54,723 bases of DNA from Lentisphaeria bacterium (GTDB taxonomy: Bacteria > Verrucomicrobiota > Lentisphaeria > Victivallales > Victivallaceae), in assembly GCA_017462015.1 (NCBI GenBank), contig JAFTRX010000046.1, positions 1 through 54,723 of the forward strand. Direction: 5' to 3'. The notes under the pieces were generated by a model that saw nothing but the letters and a program-made list of their open reading frames with translations, was not told where the DNA came from and made no database searches. The position numbers were made by a program, and so were the translations under genes. Below are positions 6,901-13,182 of this stretch, piece by piece; the stretch's first letter is position 1; each line of letters starts with the position of its first letter.

Positions 6901-9724
6901 TCTGCACATCTTTATCTGAACGGATGGTGGTTATTTTCGCCAGTTCCTGGGCGCAGACGGCATTTATAAGGTTGAAGCGGATGAGAGTGTAGATTTTGTG
7001 GACGGCATTGACTTTACGCTTGGCGTAGGGAGTTTTTGCCGCGCGGATGGCGGCTTGCATTGCGGCATCGGTCTTTTTGAGGTCGTCCCAGGTGTAGTAT
7101 TTGTACTGGTTGAAGCGCTTGCGGTTCTTGATGGGGAAGTCAAAGTCCGGGTCGCGGGCACAGACCGCTTCAAAGAGGTCAAAGAGCTTTTTGACCTCCT
7201 TTCCGGCTTCGGCGTACATGTTGGTGAAGTAGTCGTCAAGGAGAGCTTCCACATCAACATCCGGATTCCACGCTATGTGATCCAGAACGTACTGCCGGGG
7301 GGCGGAAAAGATCAATGACGCGGGGAAGTATTCCACCCACATGCTTTCGAGACGGTACTCCTTCATGGCATCGCGCCAGAGTTTGCCCATCAGGCGCGGA
7401 TAGTAGCGCGGAGTGATGAAACTGCTGCCGATGGAGTAAATGTAGTCGTAGAGACCGAAGTGTTTGGCTCCGGCAGCGCGCCACTTCTTCATCACCCGGA
7501 AGGCGCTGACTCCCATGCCGGTGACTTCCACCAGAACGTTAGGTTCCATCTTTACCCCTTTGGGAACAGCATAACTGCAGCGGCTGTAAGCGATGAATGC
7601 GGCAACTTTGTCCGGGTATTTTTTTGCCAGTACGCGGGCGGCGGTGTTGTAAAACCGGGCATACTGGTTGCCGGTAGTTTTGAATTCGCGGAGACACTTG
7701 TCGCACTGGCAATCGCCGCCGCCGTCATTGACACCGAGCGGAAGTCCGATGCGTTCAGGGTGTTTTTTGAAATATATGTCGGCATATTCAGCAACGAGTT
7801 TGGGGATGTCCGGATTGCTGATGCAGGGATTCCACGGACCGTTGCCCTTTTTCGGGTTCATTTTTTTGCGCTTGCCGTTGATGACGGGGAAATATTCCGG
7901 ATGGGTGTTGTGATACTTCTTTACCGGGACCAGACTGCTCAACGCGTGAGTCGCCATGCAGTTGAGACGGCTGTTGCGACCGAAGTAACTGTTGGGACTT
8001 TTGGCGAGATAGTAGCTGTTGAGAACCGGTTCTTCTTTTATATCCAGCTTGGCAGGAAGCTCGAGGGAGGGGCGGTCGGCGATGATTTCAAAATAGCTGC
8101 CGCAGCCGTATTGACGGTAACCGGCGTAACGTTTGAGAAAGTCGTTGACCGCGAACATGGTTCCGCTGTGGTTTTTGCCGAGGATGACCAGATTTTTTCC
8201 ATCGCGGCAGAAGATGAGATAGCCGTAGGGATGGAGCTTGCGGAGGTCGAGTTTGAGCGACTGGACGTAAGGAGTCGCACCGAGGTGAACGGTGTATTCA
8301 TCCTTGTTTCCGGTGATGCTGTAAAAGTTTTTCTGTCCGGTAGTGCGTTCCATTATACCGCGAAAAAACGCGCCGGCAGCGGCATCACCTCCCTGTGCGA
8401 TGGCAAGGTGAAATTTTTTGCCGTTGATGGTGACTGCCTGATTGTTTTTGGGGGCGGGAAAATATTTTTCAACTTCGACCGGGTCGAGCAGGAGTTCCAG
8501 CAGTTTGACCAATGCTTCAGAATACTCTTTGTCCGCCGGGAACACACTGGTATAGATCACTGCCCCTTTGCCGATGCGGTTGACACCGAGTTCGATGAAG
8601 TTTTTGCTGCCGAAAAGCCGGGTGATGGTGGTGGCTTTGTTCAAGCCGGGGTGGTTGCCTTTGGTGCGGGCGTAAACGTTGTAAGCATCGGTTTTTTCAC
8701 CGAATATCTTGCGGGCGAGTTCCGAGGGCGCTTCTTTGGTGCGGGAGTAGCTGTAAATGGATGCTCCCAGAACATCGGCGCCGAGAGCGAGGGTACGGTT
8801 TTTGCTGTAAAGTTCGTTCTGGGTGGCTCCCATGAAGATGACGATACCGCCGTCGATGATGAATTTGCGGAGTTTGGCGCGCTCTGCATCATCAATTTTT
8901 TTGCCGTTGTATTTGGCGCGGTGAGCGTAGACAAGAAGGTCAACTTTTTTGTCGGGGACACAAAGATCGTTGCTCGCTCCGCCGTTTTTGACACTGTTGG
9001 CGAAAATGGTGCGGAAAGTTCCGGCGGTGTTGCCGAGGTAGAAGGCGGTTTTGGTCAATTTTTTCGGAGTGGGAAAATATTTATCCAAAGTTGCCGGATC
9101 ATTGATGGCGGTCATCAACTTCACCAGCGCGGCAGTGTAAGCGGCATCCACCGGGGGGAAGCTGGTGTAGATCAGTGCGCCTTTGCCGACCCGATTGACA
9201 CCGAGGACGATACCCTTTTTATTGCCGAACAGGCGGACCATTTTGGTGACTTTGCCCATGGCGGGGTAGTTACTTTTCTGAGTGGCGACAAATTTCCAAG
9301 CGGCATCGGCGGTATCTCCGAGGACGGCTTTGGCAATATCGGAAGGAGCGGCGTTGAATTTGCCGTATTCATAATAGTCGGCACCGAGAAGCTCTCCGGC
9401 AGATTCCAGACTGCGTTTCTTGCTGTACATGATGGAGGGAACGGCACTGTACATAATGACGATACCGCCTTTTTCCACATAGGCAAGGAGTTTGTCTTTA
9501 TCCGGGATCGCGCCCTTGTATTTGCCGAGATGGGAAAAGACCAGCACATCGGCTTTTTCATTGATGGTGAAGATCGACGTATCTCCGGTTTTGCCGTAGA
9601 TGCCGGAGAATGCTTTGGAAAATACTCCGGTGTAGTTCCCGCAATAAAATGCGAGTTTCTGCGGCGCGGCGAATGCGGCAAAAGCGCACATTACCAACGT
9701 CATACATAAAAATTTTTTCATCAT
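3974..9724 (-). CDS. Very large secreted DUF4838 protein with duplicated modules
   Basis: Probable secreted polysaccharide-acting protein of about 1916 residues. Numbering here is from a TTG two codons earlier, at 9730. Order: signal peptide 1-22 ending AAFAA; two homologous ThuA/GATase-like domains (about 24-221 and 225-425, both with GGIVI and LGVNRxGKGAxIYTS); a first alpha-glucuronidase-like plus DUF4838 unit (about 438-880, CQCDKC at 674-679); a helical part; a jelly-roll lectin-like domain (about 1048-1222); a second DUF4838 unit (about 1245-1690, CECEKC at 1473-1478); and a C-terminal CBM9/DOMON-like domain (about 1755-1918). The ATG at 9724 is preceded by AAAGGA at about 10 bp; the TTG at 9730 is possible. 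It follows a prepilin-like gene by 41 bp and ends in a clear terminator. Substrate and catalytic residues are not deducible. Confidence 0.85.
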   Translation of the reverse strand: MMKKFLCMTLVMCAFAAFAAPQKLAFYCGNYTGVFSKAFSGIYGKTGDTSIFTINEKADVLVFSHLGKYKGAIPDKDKLLAYVEKGGIVIMYSAVPSIMYSKKRSLESAGELLGADYYEYGKFNAAPSDIAKAVLGDTADAAWKFVATQKSNYPAMGKVTKMVRLFGNKKGIVLGVNRVGKGALIYTSFPPVDAAYTAALVKLMTAINDPATLDKYFPTPKKLTKTAFYLGNTAGTFRTIFANSVKNGGASNDLCVPDKKVDLLVYAHRAKYNGKKIDDAERAKLRKFIIDGGIVIFMGATQNELYSKNRTLALGADVLGASIYSYSRTKEAPSELARKIFGEKTDAYNVYARTKGNHPGLNKATTITRLFGSKNFIELGVNRIGKGAVIYTSVFPADKEYSEALVKLLELLLDPVEVEKYFPAPKNNQAVTINGKKFHLAIAQGGDAAAGAFFRGIMERTTGQKNFYSITGNKDEYTVHLGATPYVQSLKLDLRKLHPYGYLIFCRDGKNLVILGKNHSGTMFAVNDFLKRYAGYRQYGCGSYFEIIADRPSLELPAKLDIKEEPVLNSYYLAKSPNSYFGRNSRLNCMATHALSSLVPVKKYHNTHPEYFPVINGKRKKMNPKKGNGPWNPCISNPDIPKLVAEYADIYFKKHPERIGLPLGVNDGGGDCQCDKCLREFKTTGNQYARFYNTAARVLAKKYPDKVAAFIAYSRCSYAVPKGVKMEPNVLVEVTGMGVSAFRVMKKWRAAGAKHFGLYDYIYSIGSSFITPRYYPRLMGKLWRDAMKEYRLESMWVEYFPASLIFSAPRQYVLDHIAWNPDVDVEALLDDYFTNMYAEAGKEVKKLFDLFEAVCARDPDFDFPIKNRKRFNQYKYYTWDDLKKTDAAMQAAIRAAKTPYAKRKVNAVHKIYTLIRFNLINAVCAQELAKITTIRSDKDVQKILELVEKGYTAIADLKAYQLTPQEEADIFINPKKFGSKQFKNISTLNPTSYLERSVDPALARVTAFLKANKRDVGKFYRAAAAKTKHRAAKAALLTQVYMMEHTPVNLVRNPGFEDVKNVRDKHLVSDHNSFKNVSYWHTWKFPNSKTEFFLLKEGARSGKHAGAIGERQIGGSIISYVKLTPGCRYKWSFYVKRNRGEEGFGYGSASVRMQGKGGWLDKGSSVSISYPPECENKWVQVSTMFSAPDVPATALLIHGATRQGEGVYTAFDDVKLEKVYDPAAFEAKKKSKVNFSGDISSLQTGVAIKTAEELLAKCEQFLPELDVTLKLKKLGDHGVFKVDASRADKLTITGDDEALRCGIYTLLNKLGIHWLNPAEEPCLPQSAVSFDAQAFAGLHKPDFTYRSLHICAGKHHFDDRVARWMSFNRMNRKLTHLPEDDIVGARLQELGLLPDTTVHAYDLLIPVEKYFKTHPEYFALLGGKRAHAGAQLCLSNMEMREAFANELLAQIKQRPHIGVFGFPPKDGYGHCECEKCLALDRPEDRPLGLVNGRIADFVKDICARMDKKAPGVMLGHYSYSNFADFIELLPSPPENLLVSVTQFHCHKHGIADPACPVNAKNHARLKHIRSKVKHVYIYDYFSYKIGRMPGPFFRSVIEDFKLYKSLALDGWLSEASSVSAVSWESQWMNFYLAAKMLWSTDTTPDDALKEICAIRYGNAAQQMFKYWKALEKAMMDMSGCMLKEPEDFTNLFTPALQKELDTLLSAAEKVAPNNAGVKADRVLFAYWKQNYTARRDYMSAKRWKLGKYSPDAPSQPFHFVNSSSQLPDLENPTYVKVFDGGDHARFIVTCMEKRMDALVIAPGVYGGDCIELFVDDGKNPQKCYHFLFSPDGRTRASESEGRRWNWSWQHNAAVKAVKLADRWILDIKVPYRDVNAKDSFGFTVIRNRHAAGARGTTGTPAGGAYFKPERYIKAFR

Positions 9725-9765
9725 TTTCAATATATCCTTTCAGTGATGTTTGAAGAATCAAAAAA

Positions 9766-10611
9766 TCAAAGTGTCCCCACACTCCACGCTTTCTGTGCGC
9801 GTTTGGCATTGGTGATATCCCGGTGCGGGTCGTGGTCGCTTGCCCATAAGACATTTCCGGCGACAGTCAGGAAGTTGCTGCCCTTGCCGTGGTAGGCATA
9901 ACGCAAACTGGAGAAGCCGTAAGTATAATATTGAGTGGTACTCGCATTTATTGAAGTTTTCGGATTGAGTTTGCGGGCGTCGAACGCCAGAACTTTGTAA
10001 GTTGGACGTTTGACGTCTTTTACTTTCAATTTATTGGTCGTAGTGGTCACCATTGAGGTGTTTCCGACCATACTGCACGTTGTTCCTCCCCAACCGCCTT
10101 CAGGCTCGCGGTTGATGTAAGGAAGCCGGTGAGTCGGACAGTTCCACATCGGAGCCCAGAGCATGTTGTAGACGGCGCGCCATTGCACGACCAGATATTT
10201 GTCATACCCCTGTTTCCAGCTGTGGTATCCGGTGGGACCGCTGGTTTTACCGGAACCGGGGGCACTGATATAGTCGTCATTGTCGCTCTGATACATACCG
10301 GCGGCTTTGCCGATTTGCCCGATGTTGTTCTGACAGGCGGTGGTACGGCCGCGTTCACGCGCACTCTGCAGTGCCGGAAGCATGATCGCCGCCAGTATCG
10401 CTATAATTGCAATCACAACCAGCAATTCTATCAAAGTGAAATGGGAGTGTGCGGGGGACAAAGGAAACTTTTTTTCCCGTGAAAAAAAGTTTCCTCTTTC
10501 CCCCGCGCCCCCTTTCTCTTTCAAAAAAAGCGGGGTGTTTTGCTGTTCATGCCGGAAGCAGTACTGCTTCCTCATCATGCATGATGAGGAAATACTTCTT
10601 TCTTGTCTCAT
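9766..10611 (-). CDS. Prepilin-like protein with unusually long, repeat-derived leader
   Basis: Type IV/type II pseudopilin-like protein of 281 residues. The processing site and hydrophobic stretch [14 protein letters not shown] begin at 57, with Glu at +5 of the mature form. The residue before the cut is His instead of the usual Gly. A start at 10611 is well supported: GGAGG lies 6 bp upstream and a promoter lies 46 bp upstream. That gives a 57-residue leader, far longer than usual. Residues 26-52 are encoded by a dispersed palindromic repeat (10451-10536), and residues 7-20 by two further perfect palindromes. Near the C-terminus [12 protein letters not shown] resembles the H-X9-DG motif of such proteins, with Ala for Asp. 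It precedes the secreted DUF4838 gene by 41 bp. Confidence 0.85.
   Translation of the reverse strand: MRQERSISSSCMMRKQYCFRHEQQNTPLFLKEKGGAGERGNFFSREKKFPLSPAHSHFTLIELLVVIAIIAILAAIMLPALQSARERGRTTACQNNIGQIGKAAGMYQSDNDDYISAPGSGKTSGPTGYHSWKQGYDKYLVVQWRAVYNMLWAPMWNCPTHRLPYINREPEGGWGGTTCSMVGNTSMVTTTTNKLKVKDVKRPTYKVLAFDARKLNPKTSINASTTQYYTYGFSSLRYAYHGKGSNFLTVAGNVLWASDHDPHRDITNAKRAQKAWSVGTL
10451..10536 (-). repeat. Palindromic dispersed repeat, coding copy inside prepilin leader
   Basis: Second copy of the element at 240-326, in opposite orientation. The core is GGAAACTTTTTTTC (10463-10476), a 4-base loop, then its exact complement (10481-10494); outer arms GCGGGGGA (10451-10458) and TCCCCCGC (10499-10506) extend it to 56 bp. 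It is read in frame as part of the prepilin leader. Because it is palindromic, the opposite strand encodes the same peptide, [14 protein letters not shown]. Confidence 0.8.
10555..10591. repeat. Two abutting perfect palindromes in prepilin 5' end
   Basis: GAAGCAGTACTGCTTC (10555-10570) is a perfect 16-bp palindrome. It overlaps a perfect 24-bp palindrome at 10568-10591 (TTCCTCATCATG and its complement). Both lie within codons 7-20 of the prepilin gene. The GAAGC...GCTTC frame recalls the GAAGC linkers of the array at 1-230. Confidence 0.8.
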
Positions 10612-10656
10612 GCCTGTCCTCCCTTTGTGGTTATGATAAGATATGGCAACAAAGTC

Positions 10657-10684
10657 AGTATAGCCAAAAAAAACAGAGATGCAA
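10657..10684 (-). promoter_or_regulatory. Promoter of the prepilin-DUF4838 operon
   Basis: On the minus strand: TTGCAT (10679-10684), 16-bp spacer, TATACT (10657-10662) preceded by GGC. A short leader of about 40 bases would run to the strong Shine-Dalgarno and ATG at 10611. Confidence 0.65.
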
Positions 10685-10755
10685 TAGTTATTATGAAAAA
10701 AAGTTGATTTTTTGGCAAAAAATCCATTGTTTTGGCTGAATTGTACAAAGCAGGA

Positions 10756-11211
10756 TCATCCGGCAAGATATTTTTCCATGATTCCTGCAGCATTGGCAAC
10801 TATTTCGGAGCAGGGACGGGTCTGGTAATATTGGGCATCGCGCTCTTCGGAACGGTGGGTGACTTCGCCGTCTTTATCCAACCCCAGGAGTTCGCGGCAG
10901 ATGAGGGAACCGTTTTTTTCTTTAAACTCTTTGAGAACACTTTGCACGCGGGCGTAATGTTCATCTTTGGCATTTTTATCGGAAATATCGCTGCTGCCGT
11001 AAAGCAGATTCATTATCAGAACCATACCGCTGGCAGCGCCGCAGACTTCGCGCATTCTGCCTACGCCGCCGCCGAAACCTCCGGCAAGTTTGAATACCTC
11101 CGCTTCACTCATGCCGATTTCAGCGGCGAAAGCACCGGCGACCGCCTGCGCACAGTTGGCGCCCTGTTCAAAGAGAGTTTTAGCGTATTCAGCTTTGGAT
11201 GATTTATTCAT
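10756..11211 (-). CDS. C_GCAxxG_C_C family protein
   Basis: Small cysteine-rich protein (151 residues) of a family thought to be redox active, often found beside oxidoreductases. Visible motif: NCAQAVAG, a glycine-rich GGFGGGVGRMREVCGAASG, then ICRELLG and RPCSEIV, giving the spaced single cysteines of the family name. The ATG at 11211 overlaps the stop of the upstream FMN reductase-like gene (ATGA), so translation is probably coupled; the upstream in-frame codon at 11247 is less likely. It is the last gene of a four-gene minus-strand unit. Exact role unknown. Confidence 0.85.
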   Translation of the reverse strand: MNKSSKAEYAKTLFEQGANCAQAVAGAFAAEIGMSEAEVFKLAGGFGGGVGRMREVCGAASGMVLIMNLLYGSSDISDKNAKDEHYARVQSVLKEFKEKNGSLICRELLGLDKDGEVTHRSEERDAQYYQTRPCSEIVANAAGIMEKYLAG

Positions 11212-11741
11212 TTTACGCTCTTTCCCAGATTGTAGGCTTCTTCGCAAAAGCCGGTTCGGTTGATCGTTCCTGCTTCATAAACTCCGGAAGCAGTGACCAT
11301 CCCGGCGCATTGTGAATTTTCGCAGCAGGCGACAAAACCGTGCAGAGCTTCGATCGTTCCCCGGAACATCTCCTGCGCCGTGTCTGCCATGGTGATGAGG
11401 TAGTAAAACTTTTTGTCCGTGATTTTGGGATAAACCATGACACTTCGGTCGATCAGCGCTTTCAACTGGGCGCACATCGTATAAAAATAAACCGGCGTGG
11501 CGAGGACGATCACATCGGCATCCAACATTTTTTGAATTATTTCCGGCGCGGCATCATCATAGATGCATTTGCCTTTCTGGCAGGCGTAACAGCCGATGCA
11601 AGGGGCGATGGATTTTCCGGCAAGGGTGATTTTTTCTACGGAATGACCGTTTTCCGCAGCACCGCGGGCGAAGTTGTCGCACAGGGTGTCGGAGTTGCTG
11701 TCTTTGCGGGGGGAGGAGGAGATGATAAGTATCTTTTTCAT
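11208..11741 (-). CDS. Flavodoxin/NADPH-dependent FMN reductase family protein
   Basis: Flavin-dependent reductase-like protein of 177 residues. The N-terminus KKILIISSSPRKDSNSDTL is the FMN phosphate-binding loop of the iron-sulfur flavoprotein/FMN reductase group. It is followed by CIGCYACQKGKC, a cysteine cluster common in that group (four Cys in 12 residues), and the ATPVYFYTMCAQLKALIDR stretch around the flavin. It overlaps the downstream C_GCAxxG_C_C gene by 4 bp and starts 6 bp after the acyltransferase stop, so all are probably one mRNA. The electron donor and acceptor are unknown; pairing with a cysteine-rich partner suggests a small redox module. Confidence 0.85.
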   Translation of the reverse strand: MKKILIISSSPRKDSNSDTLCDNFARGAAENGHSVEKITLAGKSIAPCIGCYACQKGKCIYDDAAPEIIQKMLDADVIVLATPVYFYTMCAQLKALIDRSVMVYPKITDKKFYYLITMADTAQEMFRGTIEALHGFVACCENSQCAGMVTASGVYEAGTINRTGFCEEAYNLGKSVK

Positions 11742-11747
11742 GTGATG

Positions 11748-12410
11748 TTATTCTTTCCAGGTTATATTCTGACGTAAAATCGTTTGCTCTTTGCCGCATC
11801 CGCCGATTACAGTATTGCTTTCGGTGAAGGCTCTGGTCAATACACTGCCGGATGCCACAACGCAGTTATCCGGAAGCGTACACCCTTTCAACAATGTTGT
11901 ACGGCATCCCAGCCAGACGTGGCTGCCGATGGTAACAGGGCAGGCCGGATTCATCACCTTGCCGGAAAAATCAATGATGTCATGGTGGTCGCTATCCATG
12001 ATCAGATTGTCCCAGGAGGAGAGAAATTCATCTCCGATGGTGATTTTTTCTTCGCAGATGATGGTGGTTCCGGCAGTGGTGCGGAAACGGTTGCCGAGGA
12101 GAAGAGTCCCGTTTTTCCCGACTTCCAGAGCCGAACCGCGTCCGAGGGAGGCTTTGCCGGAAAAGTTGACCGTTCCATCTATGGAAAGTATGGTCGAGCG
12201 GGCCTGAAAGTGGGAGACTTCGCATCTGCCGATCTTTATCATAGCGTGGGAAACGGGAGAAGTGATATTGACTTTGCCGCGCAGAGAACGGATTTTGGTT
12301 CGGAAAAAGATCACGACCGGAAGTTTGACTGCATCTTTGAACGGCAGCATTTTGAAGTTGAAACAGAAACTCTTCAACCAGTTGATTTGAAAATAGTATT
12401 TCAATTTCAT
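11748..12410 (-). CDS. Left-handed beta-helix (hexapeptide) acyltransferase
   Basis: Probable O-acetyltransferase of 220 residues. Imperfect hexapeptide repeats ([IV]GxxxX) run from about residue 55 to 200, including TIGSHVWLGCRTTLLKGCTLPDNCVVASGS, the typical active-site and coenzyme A-binding coils. The stretch SDHHDIIDFSG resembles the loop of polysaccharide/LPS O-acetyltransferases. The ATG at 12410 overlaps the stop of the preceding acyltransferase (ATGA); the frame is open 27 bp further upstream but that would lie inside the neighbour. Acceptor not predictable; surface glycan modification is an inference. Confidence 0.85.
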   Translation of the reverse strand: MKLKYYFQINWLKSFCFNFKMLPFKDAVKLPVVIFFRTKIRSLRGKVNITSPVSHAMIKIGRCEVSHFQARSTILSIDGTVNFSGKASLGRGSALEVGKNGTLLLGNRFRTTAGTTIICEEKITIGDEFLSSWDNLIMDSDHHDIIDFSGKVMNPACPVTIGSHVWLGCRTTLLKGCTLPDNCVVASGSVLTRAFTESNTVIGGCGKEQTILRQNITWKE

Positions 12411-13048
12411 TTTGAGTTTTCCAGAATTTCCAGACACTTTTCGATATCGCCCATCGGGAGCTGTTTTATAAATTCCATATCCCGGTCGAACCAGCGGCTT
12501 TTCTGCAGGCGGGCAATGGTGTTTTCATCGAAGCGGTAACGCAGAACCTTTGCCGGTAAACCTACCACGATGGCGTAAGGCGGGACATCTTTGGTGACGA
12601 CGGCATTGGTTCCGATGACAGCGCCGTCGCCGATGGTGACTCCATCCATAATAACGGCATTCAGTCCGATCCAGACGTCGTTGCCGATAGTGACGGGGCG
12701 GGTCTGCTCAAACTCCACGCGATGCTCCGGGGCGATGCCGATGGCACCTTCTTCGGTGTAACATTCGCGGTGGACCAGAGAATGGGTGGTAAGTGCCGTC
12801 AGCGGATGGCTTCCGGTGCCGATGGAGACGTTGCGGGCGATGGAACAGAAACTGCCGATAGTGGTACGTTTATCCCGGACGGAGACTCCGTTGGAGAGAT
12901 AAGTGCATTTGCCGATGGATATGCCGCGTTTGCGCAATGCGGCAGTGTACATGGCAGCTTCATTGTGTCTGCCCCGGAAAAGTTTCCGTTTTTCTTTGCT
13001 GTAAAAGTACAAGATATTGGAAAGAAATTTTATCCAGAATTTGCTCAT
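12407..13048 (-). CDS. CatB-like hexapeptide acetyltransferase
   Basis: Acetyltransferase of the maltose/galactoside/xenobiotic (CatB-like) hexapeptide family, 213 residues. Repeats include TTIGSFCSIARNVSIGTGSHP and VTIGNDVWIGLNAVIMDGVTIG, followed by the family's GAVIGTNAVVTKDVPPYAIVVG. The acceptor-loop histidine region THSLVHRE is present. The start at 13048 has GAAGGAG about 8 bp upstream. First gene of the four-gene unit, with a promoter at 13078-13105. Coupled by a 4-bp overlap to a second, only distantly similar acyltransferase. Substrate unknown. Confidence 0.88.
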   Translation of the reverse strand: MSKFWIKFLSNILYFYSKEKRKLFRGRHNEAAMYTAALRKRGISIGKCTYLSNGVSVRDKRTTIGSFCSIARNVSIGTGSHPLTALTTHSLVHRECYTEEGAIGIAPEHRVEFEQTRPVTIGNDVWIGLNAVIMDGVTIGDGAVIGTNAVVTKDVPPYAIVVGLPAKVLRYRFDENTIARLQKSRWFDRDMEFIKQLPMGDIEKCLEILENSK

Positions 13049-13077
13049 AAAATCTGCTCCTTCGATGTTATTATTAT

Positions 13078-13105
13078 AAGATAGCACTTATTCGTCAAAT
13101 TTCAA
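13078..13105 (-). promoter_or_regulatory. Promoter of the acyltransferase/redox operon
   Basis: Minus strand: TTGAAA (13100-13105), 16-bp spacer ending GTGC, TATCTT (13078-13083), so an extended -10. It lies 30 bp before the ATG at 13048. Confidence 0.55.
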
Positions 13106-13111
13106 CCGGAG

Positions 13112-13161
13112 GAAAAAGAAAGCGGCAGCTGTCGTGAACTTCTGTTCATGCAAGCTGCCGC
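13112..13161 (-). terminator. Intrinsic terminator after the beta-helix gene
   Basis: Arms GCGGCAGCT (13122-13130) and AGCTGCCGC (13153-13161), with an inner GTGAAC/GTTCAT pair, form a long hairpin followed on the minus strand by TTTCTTTTTCC. It lies about 20 bp past the stop of the upstream beta-helix gene. Confidence 0.8.
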
Positions 13162-13182
13162 AAACATTTCTGGTGCTGTTTT

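Noticed and set aside
7460..9709. Plus-strand open frame of 749 codons opposite the DUF4838 gene
   Set aside because: Antisense shadow of a protein with signal peptide, clear domains, promoter and terminator on the minus strand; no start signal of its own.
10608..10799. Small minus-strand frame with one membrane segment, ending in an ATGA overlap with the prepilin start
   Set aside because: It overlaps the end of the preceding gene, has no ribosome-binding site and spans the likely prepilin promoter (10657-10684). The overlap seems accidental.
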